Assembly (NCBI RefSeq): GCF_038784515.1
Contig: NZ_CP152376.1
Span: 62,001 to 126,000, forward strand
Length of the DNA stretch: 64,000 nt
Reading direction: 5' to 3'
Source: Rhodoferax sp. GW822-FHT02A01
GTDB lineage: Bacteria; Pseudomonadota; Gammaproteobacteria; Burkholderiales; Burkholderiaceae_C
In this document: positions 9,159 through 23,180 of the stretch, piece by piece
Layout of the letters: each line of letters starts with the position of its first letter
How positions within the stretch are numbered: the first letter of the stretch is position 1
Made by a program: the position numbers and the translations under genes
The notes under the pieces: generated by a model
What the model was told of the DNA's origin: nothing
What the model saw: only the letters and a program-made list of their open reading frames with translations
Databases searched by the model: none

Positions 9159-9162
<4 letters not shown>
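8506..9162 (+). CDS. exported histidine phosphatase family protein
   Basis: A 218-residue member of the phosphoglycerate-mutase/SixA-like histidine phosphatase superfamily. The RHG motif YMRHGTTD places the catalytic His at 57, and the second conserved His is in [23 protein letters not shown] supplies the second Arg. An N-terminal hydrophobic segment ending in IVWAQGAE looks like a cleavable signal peptide, so the protein is probably periplasmic. That argues against a SixA-like role of dephosphorylating the cytoplasmic Hpt next door. It fits better as a periplasmic phosphatase or sensory accessory of the kinase. The stop overlaps the kinase start as ATGA at 9159-9162, so translation is coupled. 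Substrate unknown. Confidence 0.85.
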
Positions 9163-12746
<3,584 letters not shown>

Positions 12747-12815
12747 AGCCACCTTCGCGCAGCTCTGCCTGACCCCCGGACTAAAATCGGGGACTGTCTT
12801 TGAAAGTCTTCCCCC

Positions 12816-14900
12816 ATGTCCCGCCAACTATTTGTCACCACTGCGCTGCCCTACGCCAACGGAAACTTCCATATCGGCCACATCATGGAATACATCCAGG
12901 CCGACATCTGGGTGCGTTTCCAGCGCATGCAGGGCCATGCGGTGAACTTTGTAGGTGCAGACGACACGCACGGCGCGCCCATCATGATCGCCGCCGAAAA
13001 GGTCGGCAAGACGCCGCAGCAGTTCGTAGCCGACATTGCCGCTGGCCGCAAGCAATATCTGGATGGCTTTCATATCAGCTTTGACAACTGGCACAGCACC
13101 GACGGCCCCGAGAACCACGAGCTAGCCCGTCAGATCTACCGCGACCTGCGCGACCGCGCGGACGGCTCGCTGATCGAGACCAAGACCATCGAACAGTTCT
13201 TCGACCCCGAGAAGAACATGTTCCTGCCAGACCGCTACATCAAGGGCGAATGCCCCAAGTGCCACGCCAAGGACCAGTACGGCGACAACTGCGAGGTCTG
13301 CGGCTCGGTCTATGCGCCCACCGACCTGATCAACCCCTACTCGGCGCTCTCCGGTGCCAAGCCGGAACTCAAAGCTTCGGAGCACTTCTTCTTCAAACTC
13401 TCCGACCCGCGCTGCGTGGCCTTCCTGGAACAGTGGACGCAAGACGGCAAGCTGCAGCCCGAGGTGGCCAACAAGATCAAGGAATGGTTCACCGTACGCA
13501 CCAACCCGGATGGCTCCACCAGCGAAGGCCTGGGCGACTGGGACATCAGCCGCGATGCGCCCTACTTCGGCATCGAAATTCCGGATGCACCGGGCAAGTA
13601 CTTCTACGTCTGGCTGGACGCGCCCGTGGGCTACCTGGCTTCGCTCAAGAACCTGCTGGACAAGCGCGGCGAGAGCTACGACGCCTATATGGCCAACCCG
13701 GCGCTGGAGCAGTACCACTTCATCGGCAAGGACATCGTCACCTTCCACACCCTGTTCTGGCCCGCCATGCTGCACTTCAGCGGCCGCAAGACGCCCGACA
13801 ACGTGTTCGTGCACGGCTTCCTCACCGTCAACAACGGCGAAAAGATGAGCAAGAGCCGCGGCACCGGCCTGGACCCGCTCAAGTACCTCAGCCTGGGCAT
13901 GAACCCCGAATGGCTACGCTACTACCTGGCGGCCAAACTGTCGGCCCGCAACGAGGACATCGACTTCAACGCCGATGACTTCATGGCGCGGGTCAACAGC
14001 GATTTGATTGGCAAGTACGTGAATATCGCCAGCCGCGCCGCCGGCTTCCTGACCAAGCGCTTTGAGGGCAAGCTGACCCACCAGTTCGGCGCACAAGGTG
14101 CTGCACTGGTCCATGAACTGCGTGGCGCTTCCGACAGCATCGCGCAGATGTACGAGGCCCGCGAGTACGGCAAGGCCACGCGCGAAATCATGCTGCTGGC
14201 CGACAAGGTCAACGCCTATGTGGACCAGAACAAGCCCTGGGACCTCGCCAAGGATGTGGCCAACAACGAGGCACTGCACCAGGTTTGCTCCGTGTTGATC
14301 AACAGCTTTGCGGTGCTGACGCGCTACCTGGCACCGGTGCTGCCGGGCCTGGCGCGGGCAGTGGAGCAATTCACCGGCAGCAGCATGGGAGAGTGGAATC
14401 TGGTGAAGCACGATGTGCAGGCCATCCAGCCCTACCAGCACCTGATGCAACGCGTAACCCCCGAGCAACTCGACGCTCTATTCGAACCGCCCCCCGCCCC
14501 CGTGGTGGAGAAGGTTGCGCCCGGTGGCGAGGAGATTGCCCCCACCATCAGCATCGACGACTTCGCCAAGATCGATCTGCGCATTGCCAAAATAGTGAAC
14601 TGCGAAGCCGTGGAGGGCTCCACCAAGCTGCTGCGCCTCACGCTGGACGTGGGCGAGACCGACGACGCGGGCCAACCCCGCACCCGCAACGTGTTCAGCG
14701 GCATCGCCAGCATGTACAAACCGGAGCAGCTCGTCGGCCTGTACACCGTGCTGGTGGCCAACCTGGCGCCGCGCAAGATGAAGTTCGGCATCTCCGAAGG
14801 CATGGTGCTGGCTGCCAGCCATGCCGACGAGAAGGAAGACCCCGGCATCTACATCCTGACCCCCCGACCCGGTGCCATGCCGGGCATGCGGATCCACTAA
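12816..14900 (+). CDS. metG: methionine--tRNA ligase
   Basis: Class I aminoacyl-tRNA synthetase charging tRNA-Met in the cytosol. The 694 residues include the HIGH-type motif FHIGH near residue 20, zinc-knuckle cysteines (CPKCHAK, NCEVCG), the KMSKS loop at 343-347, the anticodon-binding helical domain, and a C-terminal EMAP/tRNA-binding OB fold from about residue 585 ([12 protein letters not shown]) that mediates dimerisation. This is the full-length proteobacterial type. The ATG at 12816 gives [16 protein letters not shown], the usual N-terminus. A TAAAAT box at 12782-12787 could be its -10 element, but no clear -35 is visible. The DUF1275 gene follows after 12 bases. Confidence 0.97.
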   Translation: MSRQLFVTTALPYANGNFHIGHIMEYIQADIWVRFQRMQGHAVNFVGADDTHGAPIMIAAEKVGKTPQQFVADIAAGRKQYLDGFHISFDNWHSTDGPENHELARQIYRDLRDRADGSLIETKTIEQFFDPEKNMFLPDRYIKGECPKCHAKDQYGDNCEVCGSVYAPTDLINPYSALSGAKPELKASEHFFFKLSDPRCVAFLEQWTQDGKLQPEVANKIKEWFTVRTNPDGSTSEGLGDWDISRDAPYFGIEIPDAPGKYFYVWLDAPVGYLASLKNLLDKRGESYDAYMANPALEQYHFIGKDIVTFHTLFWPAMLHFSGRKTPDNVFVHGFLTVNNGEKMSKSRGTGLDPLKYLSLGMNPEWLRYYLAAKLSARNEDIDFNADDFMARVNSDLIGKYVNIASRAAGFLTKRFEGKLTHQFGAQGAALVHELRGASDSIAQMYEAREYGKATREIMLLADKVNAYVDQNKPWDLAKDVANNEALHQVCSVLINSFAVLTRYLAPVLPGLARAVEQFTGSSMGEWNLVKHDVQAIQPYQHLMQRVTPEQLDALFEPPPAPVVEKVAPGGEEIAPTISIDDFAKIDLRIAKIVNCEAVEGSTKLLRLTLDVGETDDAGQPRTRNVFSGIASMYKPEQLVGLYTVLVANLAPRKMKFGISEGMVLAASHADEKEDPGIYILTPRPGAMPGMRIH

Positions 14901-14912
14901 GCGCGCCACGCC

Positions 14913-15656
14913 ATGATCCCCCTGCTGCGCGGCTGGACTTCGGTACAGCGCACCGCCCAAAACAACATGCGGCTGGGGGTGACTTTGTGTTTTGTGGCGG
15001 GTGCCACCAATGCCGGAGGCTTTCTGGCGGTGGGCCAGTACACCTCGCACATGAGCGGCATCGTGTCCTCGGTGGCCGACAACCTGGTGCTCGGGCAGGT
15101 GGGCTTGGCTCTGGCAGGTCTGGCAGCCGTGCTGGCATTCATTTCTGGTGCCATGACCACCGCCTGGATGGTGAACTGGGCGCTGCGCCGCAACCTGCAA
15201 AGCGCCTATGGCAGGCCGCTGCTGCTCGAAGCCCTGCTGCTGCTGGTGTTTGGCCTGTTTGGTGCCGGCATCAACGTCTGGGCCGGCTTTTTTGCGCCGC
15301 TCACCGTGCTGCTGCTGTGCTTCATCATGGGCCTGCAGAACGCCGTCATCACCAAGATTTCGCATGCGGAGATCCGCACCACGCATATGACCGGTCTGAT
15401 CACCGACATGGGCATCGAACTGGGCAAGCTGTTCTACGTCAACCGTCTCACGCGGGACAACAAGGTAGTAGCCAACCGGCAGCGGCTGGCCATCCACTTC
15501 AAGCTGGTAGGCAGTTTCTTCGTCGGTGCGCTGACTGGGGCCGTCGGCTTCAAGACCGTGGGCTACGTGGCCACCGTTCCCCTGTCCATTTTGCTGTTGC
15601 TGCTGGTCATGCGCCCCGTACTGGACGATGCCAGAAACTGGATTGACCCGCACTAA
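14913..15656 (+). CDS. YoaK/DUF1275 family membrane protein
   Basis: A 247-residue polytopic membrane protein of the DUF1275 (YoaK) family, with about six hydrophobic segments. Family features are CFVAGATNAGGFLAVGQYTS near residue 30, with the typical T-H-MSG motif just after it, and IMGLQNAV with THMTGLITDMG in the second half. The biochemical role is unknown; a transport function has been suggested because of the membrane topology and two-fold pseudo-repeat. It starts 12 bases after metG and ends 5 bases before a SulP transporter gene, so it probably shares their transcript. Confidence 0.88.
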   Translation: MIPLLRGWTSVQRTAQNNMRLGVTLCFVAGATNAGGFLAVGQYTSHMSGIVSSVADNLVLGQVGLALAGLAAVLAFISGAMTTAWMVNWALRRNLQSAYGRPLLLEALLLLVFGLFGAGINVWAGFFAPLTVLLLCFIMGLQNAVITKISHAEIRTTHMTGLITDMGIELGKLFYVNRLTRDNKVVANRQRLAIHFKLVGSFFVGALTGAVGFKTVGYVATVPLSILLLLLVMRPVLDDARNWIDPH

Positions 15657-15661
15657 GCACC

Positions 15662-17380
<1,719 letters not shown>

Positions 17381-17402
17381 AATAGCGCAAAGAGGTTCCA
17401 CC

Positions 17403-17609
17403 ATGTCGATTTTCCGCCGCCCCGATTACCGTTCCGATACCACCCAGTTCCTGAATCAGCTCAAGACCGCCCGCCCGGCGCTGGAAGAAGAGCAACGCAA
17501 GGGCCGCTCCCTGCTGTGGGACAAAGCCATTGACCGTTTGGCCCTCTTGGGCTTTCGCAAGGCGAAAGTGGCGCAAAAGCCCTACGTCTACCAGACGGAC
17601 AACACCTAA
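17403..17609 (+). CDS. DUF3460 family protein
   Basis: A small cytosolic protein of 68 residues starting MSIFRRPDYRSDTTQFL, rich in charged residues, with LLWDKAIDRLALLGF in the middle. It matches the DUF3460 family, which is essentially confined to betaproteobacteria and is typically encoded just before scpA. Function unknown. AGAGG lies just upstream of the ATG. The stop is 3 bases from the GTG start of scpA, so the two are almost certainly translated together. Confidence 0.85.
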   Translation: MSIFRRPDYRSDTTQFLNQLKTARPALEEEQRKGRSLLWDKAIDRLALLGFRKAKVAQKPYVYQTDNT

Positions 17610-17612
17610 GCT

Positions 17613-18419
17613 GTGTCCGATACGCCCGAGGTCGTAGACCAGGTTGCGCTGGCACGCCTCTACGGCGAGCCACTGTTTGCGCTGCCGCAGGACCTCTACA
17701 TCCCGCCCGATGCGCTGGAAGTGTTCCTGGAGGCCTTTGAAGGCCCGCTGGACTTGCTGCTCTACCTGATCCGCAAGCAGAACTTCAACATCCTCGACAT
17801 TCCCATGCTCAGCGTGACCAAGCAGTACCTGGTCTACGTGGAGCAGATCCGCAAGCGCAATCTGGAACTGGCCGCCGAGTACCTGCTGATGGCGGCCATG
17901 CTCATCGAGATCAAGTCGCGCATGCTGCTGCCGCCCAAGAAGGTGGCCGAAGGAGAAGAGGCCGAAGATCCGCGTGCCGAACTGGTACGCCGGTTGCTCG
18001 AATACGAGCAGATGAAGCTGGCCGCAGCACGCCTGAACGCCATCCCCCAATTCGGCCGCGACTTCCTCAAGGCCAGCATCTTCATCGAGCAAAGCCTGCA
18101 GCCGCGCTTTCCGGAGGTGCATTTAGTGGACTTGCAGGAAGCCTGGCGCGACATCCTCAAGCGTGCCAAGCTGGTGCAGCACCACAAGATCAGCCGTGCG
18201 GAACTGTCGGTGCGTGAGCACATGAGCATCGTGCTCAAGAAGCTGCAAGGCCGCCGTTTTGTCGGTTTTGAAGACCTTTTCGATCCCGAACTGGGCACTC
18301 CGGTATTGGTGGTAACCTTCATCGCCATGCTGGAGCTGGCCAAGGAAACTTTGATTGAAATCACCCAGGCCGAGGCCTTTGCGCCGATTTATGTGCGCCT
18401 AGCCTACTCGCCCACCTGA
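17613..18419 (+). CDS. scpA: segregation and condensation protein A
   Basis: Kleisin subunit of the bacterial condensin complex (Smc-ScpA-ScpB), acting on the nucleoid during chromosome segregation. The 268 residues contain the N-terminal kleisin helix with EAFEGPLDLLLYLIRKQNFN and the conserved helical segment LAAEYLLMAAMLIEIKSRML, plus a C-terminal winged helix. The start is GTG at 17613, since the frame has no suitable ATG before the conserved region. scpB and smc are not in the window. Downstream, panB begins after 62 bases. Confidence 0.92.
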   Translation: MSDTPEVVDQVALARLYGEPLFALPQDLYIPPDALEVFLEAFEGPLDLLLYLIRKQNFNILDIPMLSVTKQYLVYVEQIRKRNLELAAEYLLMAAMLIEIKSRMLLPPKKVAEGEEAEDPRAELVRRLLEYEQMKLAAARLNAIPQFGRDFLKASIFIEQSLQPRFPEVHLVDLQEAWRDILKRAKLVQHHKISRAELSVREHMSIVLKKLQGRRFVGFEDLFDPELGTPVLVVTFIAMLELAKETLIEITQAEAFAPIYVRLAYSPT

Positions 18420-18481
18420 TCCAGGCCCTCCGCAAGAGCGGTTAGTATTCGGGCCAATTTCGCTGTCTTCTTGGAGATGCC

Positions 18482-19375
18482 ATGACTGAAGCCCCTGCTG
18501 GCAACGCCGCTTTACATGCCACGCCCTACGGCACGTTTGCCCCGGCGTCGCCCATGCCGAGCCGCCGCCCCATGAGCCTGCCACGCCTGCAGGAAATGCG
18601 CACCCGCGGCGAAAAGATCTGCATGCTCACCGCCTACGACGCCACCTTTGCCGCAGTGGCCGATGCAGCTGGCGTGGAAACCATACTGATCGGTGATTCC
18701 CTGGGAATGGTCTGCCAGGGCCTGGCCAGCACCGTCGGCGTGAGTCTGGAGACCATGCGCTACCACACCGAGAGTGTGACCCGCGGCCTGTACCGTGCCC
18801 AGGCCACTGCCTGGGTGATTGCCGACCTGCCCTATGGCAGCTACCACGAGTCGCGCGAACAGGCCATCCGTAGCGCTTCCGTGCTGATGCAGGCGGGCGC
18901 CCATATGGTCAAACTCGAAGGCGGCGGCTGGACCACCGACACCGTGCACTTCCTGGTGGAGCGCGGCATACCAGTGTGCGCCCACCTGGGCCTGACACCC
19001 CAGACCGTGCATGCGCTGGGTGGCTACCGTGTGCAGGGCAAGACCGAAGCCGGTGCCGTACAGCTCAAAAAACATGCGCATGAACTGCAGGATGCCGGCG
19101 CAGCCATGCTGGTGCTGGAAATGGTGCCGCACCAGATTGCCACCGAGCTGACCCAGGAACTGTTGCACTGCGCCACCATCGGCATCGGTGCGGGCAATGG
19201 CACCGCTGGACAAGTGCTGGTGTTGCACGACATGCTGGGCATGAACCTGGGCAAGATGCCCAAGTTCGTGCGCAACTTCATGCAGGACGCCGGCAGCGTG
19301 CGCGGCGCCATGGAGGCCTATGTTGCCGCCGTGAAAAATGGCAGCTTCCCCGACAACGCAGTTCATGCCTGGTAA
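18482..19375 (+). CDS. panB: 3-methyl-2-oxobutanoate hydroxymethyltransferase
   Basis: First committed step of pantothenate (coenzyme A) synthesis: transfers a hydroxymethyl group from 5,10-methylenetetrahydrofolate to 2-oxoisovalerate to give ketopantoate. The 297 residues show [12 protein letters not shown], the metal/substrate motif [26 protein letters not shown] and a catalytic Glu in LVLEMVP. The protein has about 30 extra residues at the N-terminus compared with typical PanB; an internal Met ([10 protein letters not shown]) could be the true start. TTGGAG precedes the ATG at 18482, favouring the long form. panC follows after 3 bases. Confidence 0.95.
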   Translation: MTEAPAGNAALHATPYGTFAPASPMPSRRPMSLPRLQEMRTRGEKICMLTAYDATFAAVADAAGVETILIGDSLGMVCQGLASTVGVSLETMRYHTESVTRGLYRAQATAWVIADLPYGSYHESREQAIRSASVLMQAGAHMVKLEGGGWTTDTVHFLVERGIPVCAHLGLTPQTVHALGGYRVQGKTEAGAVQLKKHAHELQDAGAAMLVLEMVPHQIATELTQELLHCATIGIGAGNGTAGQVLVLHDMLGMNLGKMPKFVRNFMQDAGSVRGAMEAYVAAVKNGSFPDNAVHAW

Positions 19376-19378
19376 TCC

Positions 19379-20203
19379 ATGAAGCTTATACACACCATTT
19401 CTGACCTGCACTCCTTGCTGGGCGCCTACCGCCATCCTGCCGTAGTGCCCACCATGGGCAATCTGCATGCGGGTCACATTGCGTTGGTACAGGCTGCCAA
19501 ATCGCTGGGGGACGTTACCGTCGCCACGGTGTTCGTGAACCGCTTGCAGTTCGGCCCCAACGAAGACTTCGACACCTATCCGCGCACGCTGGAGCAGGAC
19601 TGCGCCAAGCTCGAGGAAGTGGGTTGCGACATCGTGTTTGCCCCCGCTGAAAAAGAGCTGTACCCCCAGCCCCAGACCTTTCTGGTGCAACCGCCGCCCG
19701 CGCTGGCCAACATCCTGGAAGGCGAGTTTCGCCCCGGCTTCTTCACCGGTGTGGCCACCGTGGTGATGAAGTTGCTCAGCGCCACGCAGGCACGCACAGC
19801 CGTGTTCGGCAAGAAGGACTACCAGCAGCTGATGGTGATCCGCCAGATGGTGCAGCAGTTCGCCATGCCGGTGGACATCGTGGGCCTGGACACGCGCCGC
19901 GCCGACGATGGCCTGGCCATGTCATCCCGCAACGGTTACCTGAGCTCCTCCGAACGCCAGGCCGCGGTATTGCTGTCGCAAACCCTGAAGACCTTTGCCG
20001 ATGCATTGCGCAGCGGACGCACGGACTATGCCGCGTTGGAGGCGCAAGCTATGCAAACGCTGACAGATGCGGGCTGGAAGCCGGACTATGTGACGGCACG
20101 CCGTCGCACCGACTTGCAGGCACCACACAACGGCGACGCCTTGGTGGTGCTGGCCGCTGCGCGACTGGGCACGACAAGACTGATCGACAACCTGGAAGTT
20201 TGA
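19379..20203 (+). CDS. panC: pantothenate synthetase (pantoate--beta-alanine ligase)
   Basis: Joins pantoate and beta-alanine with ATP to make pantothenate, working directly after PanB. The 274 residues include the HIGH-like [40 protein letters not shown] and the KMSKS-like SSRNGYLS. Length is normal for the family. The 3-base gap from panB shows a tight panBC operon. The gene runs into a convergent DUF1854 gene 26 bases later. Confidence 0.96.
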   Translation: MKLIHTISDLHSLLGAYRHPAVVPTMGNLHAGHIALVQAAKSLGDVTVATVFVNRLQFGPNEDFDTYPRTLEQDCAKLEEVGCDIVFAPAEKELYPQPQTFLVQPPPALANILEGEFRPGFFTGVATVVMKLLSATQARTAVFGKKDYQQLMVIRQMVQQFAMPVDIVGLDTRRADDGLAMSSRNGYLSSSERQAAVLLSQTLKTFADALRSGRTDYAALEAQAMQTLTDAGWKPDYVTARRRTDLQAPHNGDALVVLAAARLGTTRLIDNLEV

Positions 20204-20229
20204 TACGGCTTGCCCTGCATAGAAGCAGC

Positions 20230-20721
20230 CTACAGAAACCGATCCAATATCCGCTTGCTCTCCGCATTCAACGCAAACTGGTCCCGCACCAGGTACTGAA
20301 TGCCATGTGTATCCGCGATCAGCAAGGCGTTGTCCTTGCCAATGCGGCGAATGTCTTCATCTCCCCGCAAGACAAACTCGGTCTCCCCACGATCGGTCTC
20401 CACCGTCCAGGTGCACGGCGTGGAAAAGCTGGTCACTGACACGATCTGCTGAATGACTGGCATGAACTCACGCGCTGCCAACTCAGCACGGATCAGGCCC
20501 TGCGTGGGCTCAGGCACATCGACCAAACGGTCCACCCAGCCCACTTCCTGGCCATCGGTGCTCACAATCGAAATGCCCACATCCGGCGACTGGATGGGGA
20601 AGGCACGTACCGGCACCACGGCCTCATGGCGATCCCCTTCGGGCGTGGTCAGGATCAGCTTGCCGAACGCATTGCGTTCCAGCACAAATGGGGTACGGTC
20701 AGGTGTGTGTGGGACGCTCAT
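20230..20721 (-). CDS. cyanophycin metabolism-associated DUF1854 family protein
   Basis: A 163-residue soluble protein with no membrane segment. The sequence is beta-rich (FGKLILTTPEGDRHEAVVPVR, QEVGWVDRL) and ends in RDQFALNAESKRILDRFL. It belongs to DUF1854, a family known to occur beside cyanophycin synthetase genes; its activity is undescribed. The ATG at 20721 overlaps the ABC transporter stop by one base (TGATG), which implies translational coupling and probably a physical partnership with the transporter. A GTG one codon upstream is a less likely start. Candidate roles are a regulatory or adaptor subunit for the exporter. Confidence 0.85.
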   Translation of the reverse strand: MSVPHTPDRTPFVLERNAFGKLILTTPEGDRHEAVVPVRAFPIQSPDVGISIVSTDGQEVGWVDRLVDVPEPTQGLIRAELAAREFMPVIQQIVSVTSFSTPCTWTVETDRGETEFVLRGDEDIRRIGKDNALLIADTHGIQYLVRDQFALNAESKRILDRFL

Positions 20722-23015
20722 CACGCGCCCTCCTTCTCAGCGTTGTCGGAAGCCTGGTCGGCATCCATGTCCACATCCATGTTGCGTGCCTGCGCCTGGT
20801 AGAGGTTGTAGTAGGCACCTTGCTTGGCCATCAGCGCGTCATGCGTGCCCTCTTCCACCACCGAGCCACGGTCCAGCACCACCAGCCGGTCGGCGCGGTG
20901 CAAGGTGGAGAGCCGGTGGGCAATGGCGATGGTGGTGCGGCCTTGAACCAGGTTTTCCAGGGCCTTCTGGATTTCCTTTTCGGTCTCGGAGTCCACCGAC
21001 GAGGTGGCCTCGTCCAGGATCAGGATGCGCGGATCGATCAGCAAGGCGCGCGCAATCGAAATGCGTTGACGCTCGCCACCCGAGAGGCCCTGGCCACGCT
21101 CACCCACCATGGAGTCATAGCCCTGCGGGAGCCGCAGGATGAACTCGTGTGCATGGGCCGCGCGTGCTGCAGCAATGATTTCCTCGCGCGAGGCGTCCGG
21201 CTTGCCGTAGGCAATGTTTTCCGCAATCGTGCCGAAAAACAGGAAAGGCTCCTGCAGCACCAGGCCGATGTTCTTGCGGAAGTCGGCAATGGCATAGGAG
21301 CGGATGTCCACGCCATCCACCAGAATCGCGCCCTCGGACACATCGTAGAAGCGGCAGATCAGATTCACCAGGGTGCTCTTGCCGGAGCCGCTGTGGCCCA
21401 CCAGCCCGATCATCTCGCCGGGCGCAATGTTCAGGTTGATGCCTTTGGTGACTTCCCGGTTGCCATAGCGGAAGCCCACCTCGCGCACCTCGATGCGACC
21501 CTGCACCTTGTCCACGTGAACCGGGTTGGCGGGCTCGGGCACGCTGGAGACGTGGTCCAGGATGTCAAAGATGCGCTTGGCTGCAGAAGCCGACTTCTGC
21601 GTGACCGAGACGATGCGGCTCATGGAGTCCAACCGGCCGTAAAAGCGACCGATGTAGGCAATGGCCGCCAGCAGCATACCCACGGTGATATCGCCCTTGG
21701 ACACCTGCCAGATGCCAAAGCCCCAGACCACCAGCAGACCGATCTCGGTGAGCAGCGACACGCTGGGTGAGAACAGGGACCAGATCTTGTTGATGCGATC
21801 ATTCACCAACAGGTTGTGGCGGTTGGCCTCGCGAAAACGCTTGGCCTCGCGCTGCTCTTGGGCGAAGGCCTTGACCACGCGAATGCCGGGAATGGTGTCG
21901 GACAGCACGTTGGTGACCTCACCCCAGACCCGGTCGATCTTCTCGAACCCGGTGCGTAGGCGGTAGCGCACAAAGTGGATCATCCAGCCGATGAAGGGCA
22001 ACGGCACCAGGGTGATCAGTGCCAGATAGGGATTCATGGAAAACAGGATGACGGCCGTCATCACGATCATCACCACGTCGCTGGCAAAGTCCGTGAGGTG
22101 CAGGGACAGGTAGACCGCAATACGGTCGCTCTCGCTGCCCACGCGCGACAGCAGGTCGCCCGTGCGTTTGCCGCCAAAGTATTCCAGCGAGAGGCGCAGC
22201 AAATGCTCATAGGTGGTGGTGCGCAGATCCGCGGCAATGCGCTCAGAGGCCAGCGCAAGAATGTAGGTCTTGGCCCAGCTCAGAATCCAGGCCAGCAAGC
22301 CCGCCCCCAACAGACCCGCCAGGTACCAGGCGATGGTGGAAGGCTCGATATGCTGGCCGTTCTGGAACGGAATCAGCACCTTGTCCACCAGTGGAATGGT
22401 CAGGTAGGGCGGCACCTGGCTGGCGGCAGTGCCCAGCAGCATCAGCAGGAAACCCCAGAACAACTGGCCACGGTAGGGTTTGGCAAAGCGCCACAGGCGA
22501 AACAGGGTCCAAGTGGACGGTGGCGTGTGGATCACCTTGGTGCAGACCGGGCACTCCTCCTGGCCCGGCTCCAGCGGCGCCTTGCAACTCGGGCACACGT
22601 TCTTGAGCGCCTGCACCAGCGGCTTGCCCGACACCACGCTCTCCAGCTGCAGCGTGAACTGGTCTACCAGGCGGATCGCGTGCAGGTTCTGCCCCAGGGT
22701 AAAGCGCCAGCTTGCCAGCAGGCCGGTGGCGTCCACCAGCTCCAGATGCCCCACGCCGGCATAGTCGTGGTGCTGCAGGGTCAGGCCCTTGGTCAGCGGC
22801 CAGTCCTGCCAATGCGCCGCGCCGCCATCGGTGCTAAGGACGCGCTCATTGGTCACCACCACCAGTCCCCTGACGAAGTGCAGCCGGGCGTCCAGGTCAA
22901 CCTCCAGGGCGGCAAGAACGTTTTCCTGAGGGTGCAGACGGGCCTGCAAGGCGGAACGCCAAGGTACGGCAATCTCACCTGGCACAGATCGGACTAGGGA
23001 AATATCAGTGGTCAT
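20721..23015 (-). CDS. cyanophycin-associated ABC exporter with N-terminal PH-like and zinc-ribbon domains
   Basis: A 764-residue half-transporter with unusual extra parts. Residues ~1-130 look beta-rich, like a bacterial PH-type domain (FVRGLVVVTNERVLS). A zinc ribbon follows (CPSC 141-144, CPVC 155-158). Next comes a six-helix exporter membrane domain at about 175-470, then an ATPase with Walker A GHSGSGKST, signature LSGGERQR, Walker B DEATSSVD and the switch His in AIAHRLS. All ATPase motifs are intact, so it should work as a homodimer. The ATG at 23015 is preferred to a TTG at 23024. It is divergent from the cphA genes and overlaps the DUF1854 gene. Related transporters are recorded as cyanophycin-associated, but what they move is not known. 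Confidence 0.88.
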   Translation of the reverse strand: MTTDISLVRSVPGEIAVPWRSALQARLHPQENVLAALEVDLDARLHFVRGLVVVTNERVLSTDGGAAHWQDWPLTKGLTLQHHDYAGVGHLELVDATGLLASWRFTLGQNLHAIRLVDQFTLQLESVVSGKPLVQALKNVCPSCKAPLEPGQEECPVCTKVIHTPPSTWTLFRLWRFAKPYRGQLFWGFLLMLLGTAASQVPPYLTIPLVDKVLIPFQNGQHIEPSTIAWYLAGLLGAGLLAWILSWAKTYILALASERIAADLRTTTYEHLLRLSLEYFGGKRTGDLLSRVGSESDRIAVYLSLHLTDFASDVVMIVMTAVILFSMNPYLALITLVPLPFIGWMIHFVRYRLRTGFEKIDRVWGEVTNVLSDTIPGIRVVKAFAQEQREAKRFREANRHNLLVNDRINKIWSLFSPSVSLLTEIGLLVVWGFGIWQVSKGDITVGMLLAAIAYIGRFYGRLDSMSRIVSVTQKSASAAKRIFDILDHVSSVPEPANPVHVDKVQGRIEVREVGFRYGNREVTKGINLNIAPGEMIGLVGHSGSGKSTLVNLICRFYDVSEGAILVDGVDIRSYAIADFRKNIGLVLQEPFLFFGTIAENIAYGKPDASREEIIAAARAAHAHEFILRLPQGYDSMVGERGQGLSGGERQRISIARALLIDPRILILDEATSSVDSETEKEIQKALENLVQGRTTIAIAHRLSTLHRADRLVVLDRGSVVEEGTHDALMAKQGAYYNLYQAQARNMDVDMDADQASDNAEKEGA

Positions 23016-23180
23016 TGCAAACAAAATTCATTTTTCTTGGAATCGCAGACAGCGCTCTGGGCAGGTAGCCTTGGCAGGCGTTCCTGAAGATACCACCCCC
23101 AGGGTTGGGTCCACTGAACAGGCAACCCGTCAGTGAGCGAGAATACACAACGCGGACAGCGCCATGTCGGTGGACTGCCC
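23016..23180. promoter_or_regulatory. divergent control region of the cyanophycin locus
   Basis: 165 bases separate the divergent ABC exporter and the first cyanophycin synthetase gene, so this segment should hold both promoters. I see TTGGCA at 23071-23076 and an A/T-rich patch at 23027-23040, but no pair of boxes with good spacing. In-frame GTG codons at 23133 and an ATG at 23196 are alternative starts for the first cph gene. GGTGGA at 23169-23174 favours the ATG at 23181. Confidence 0.4.
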
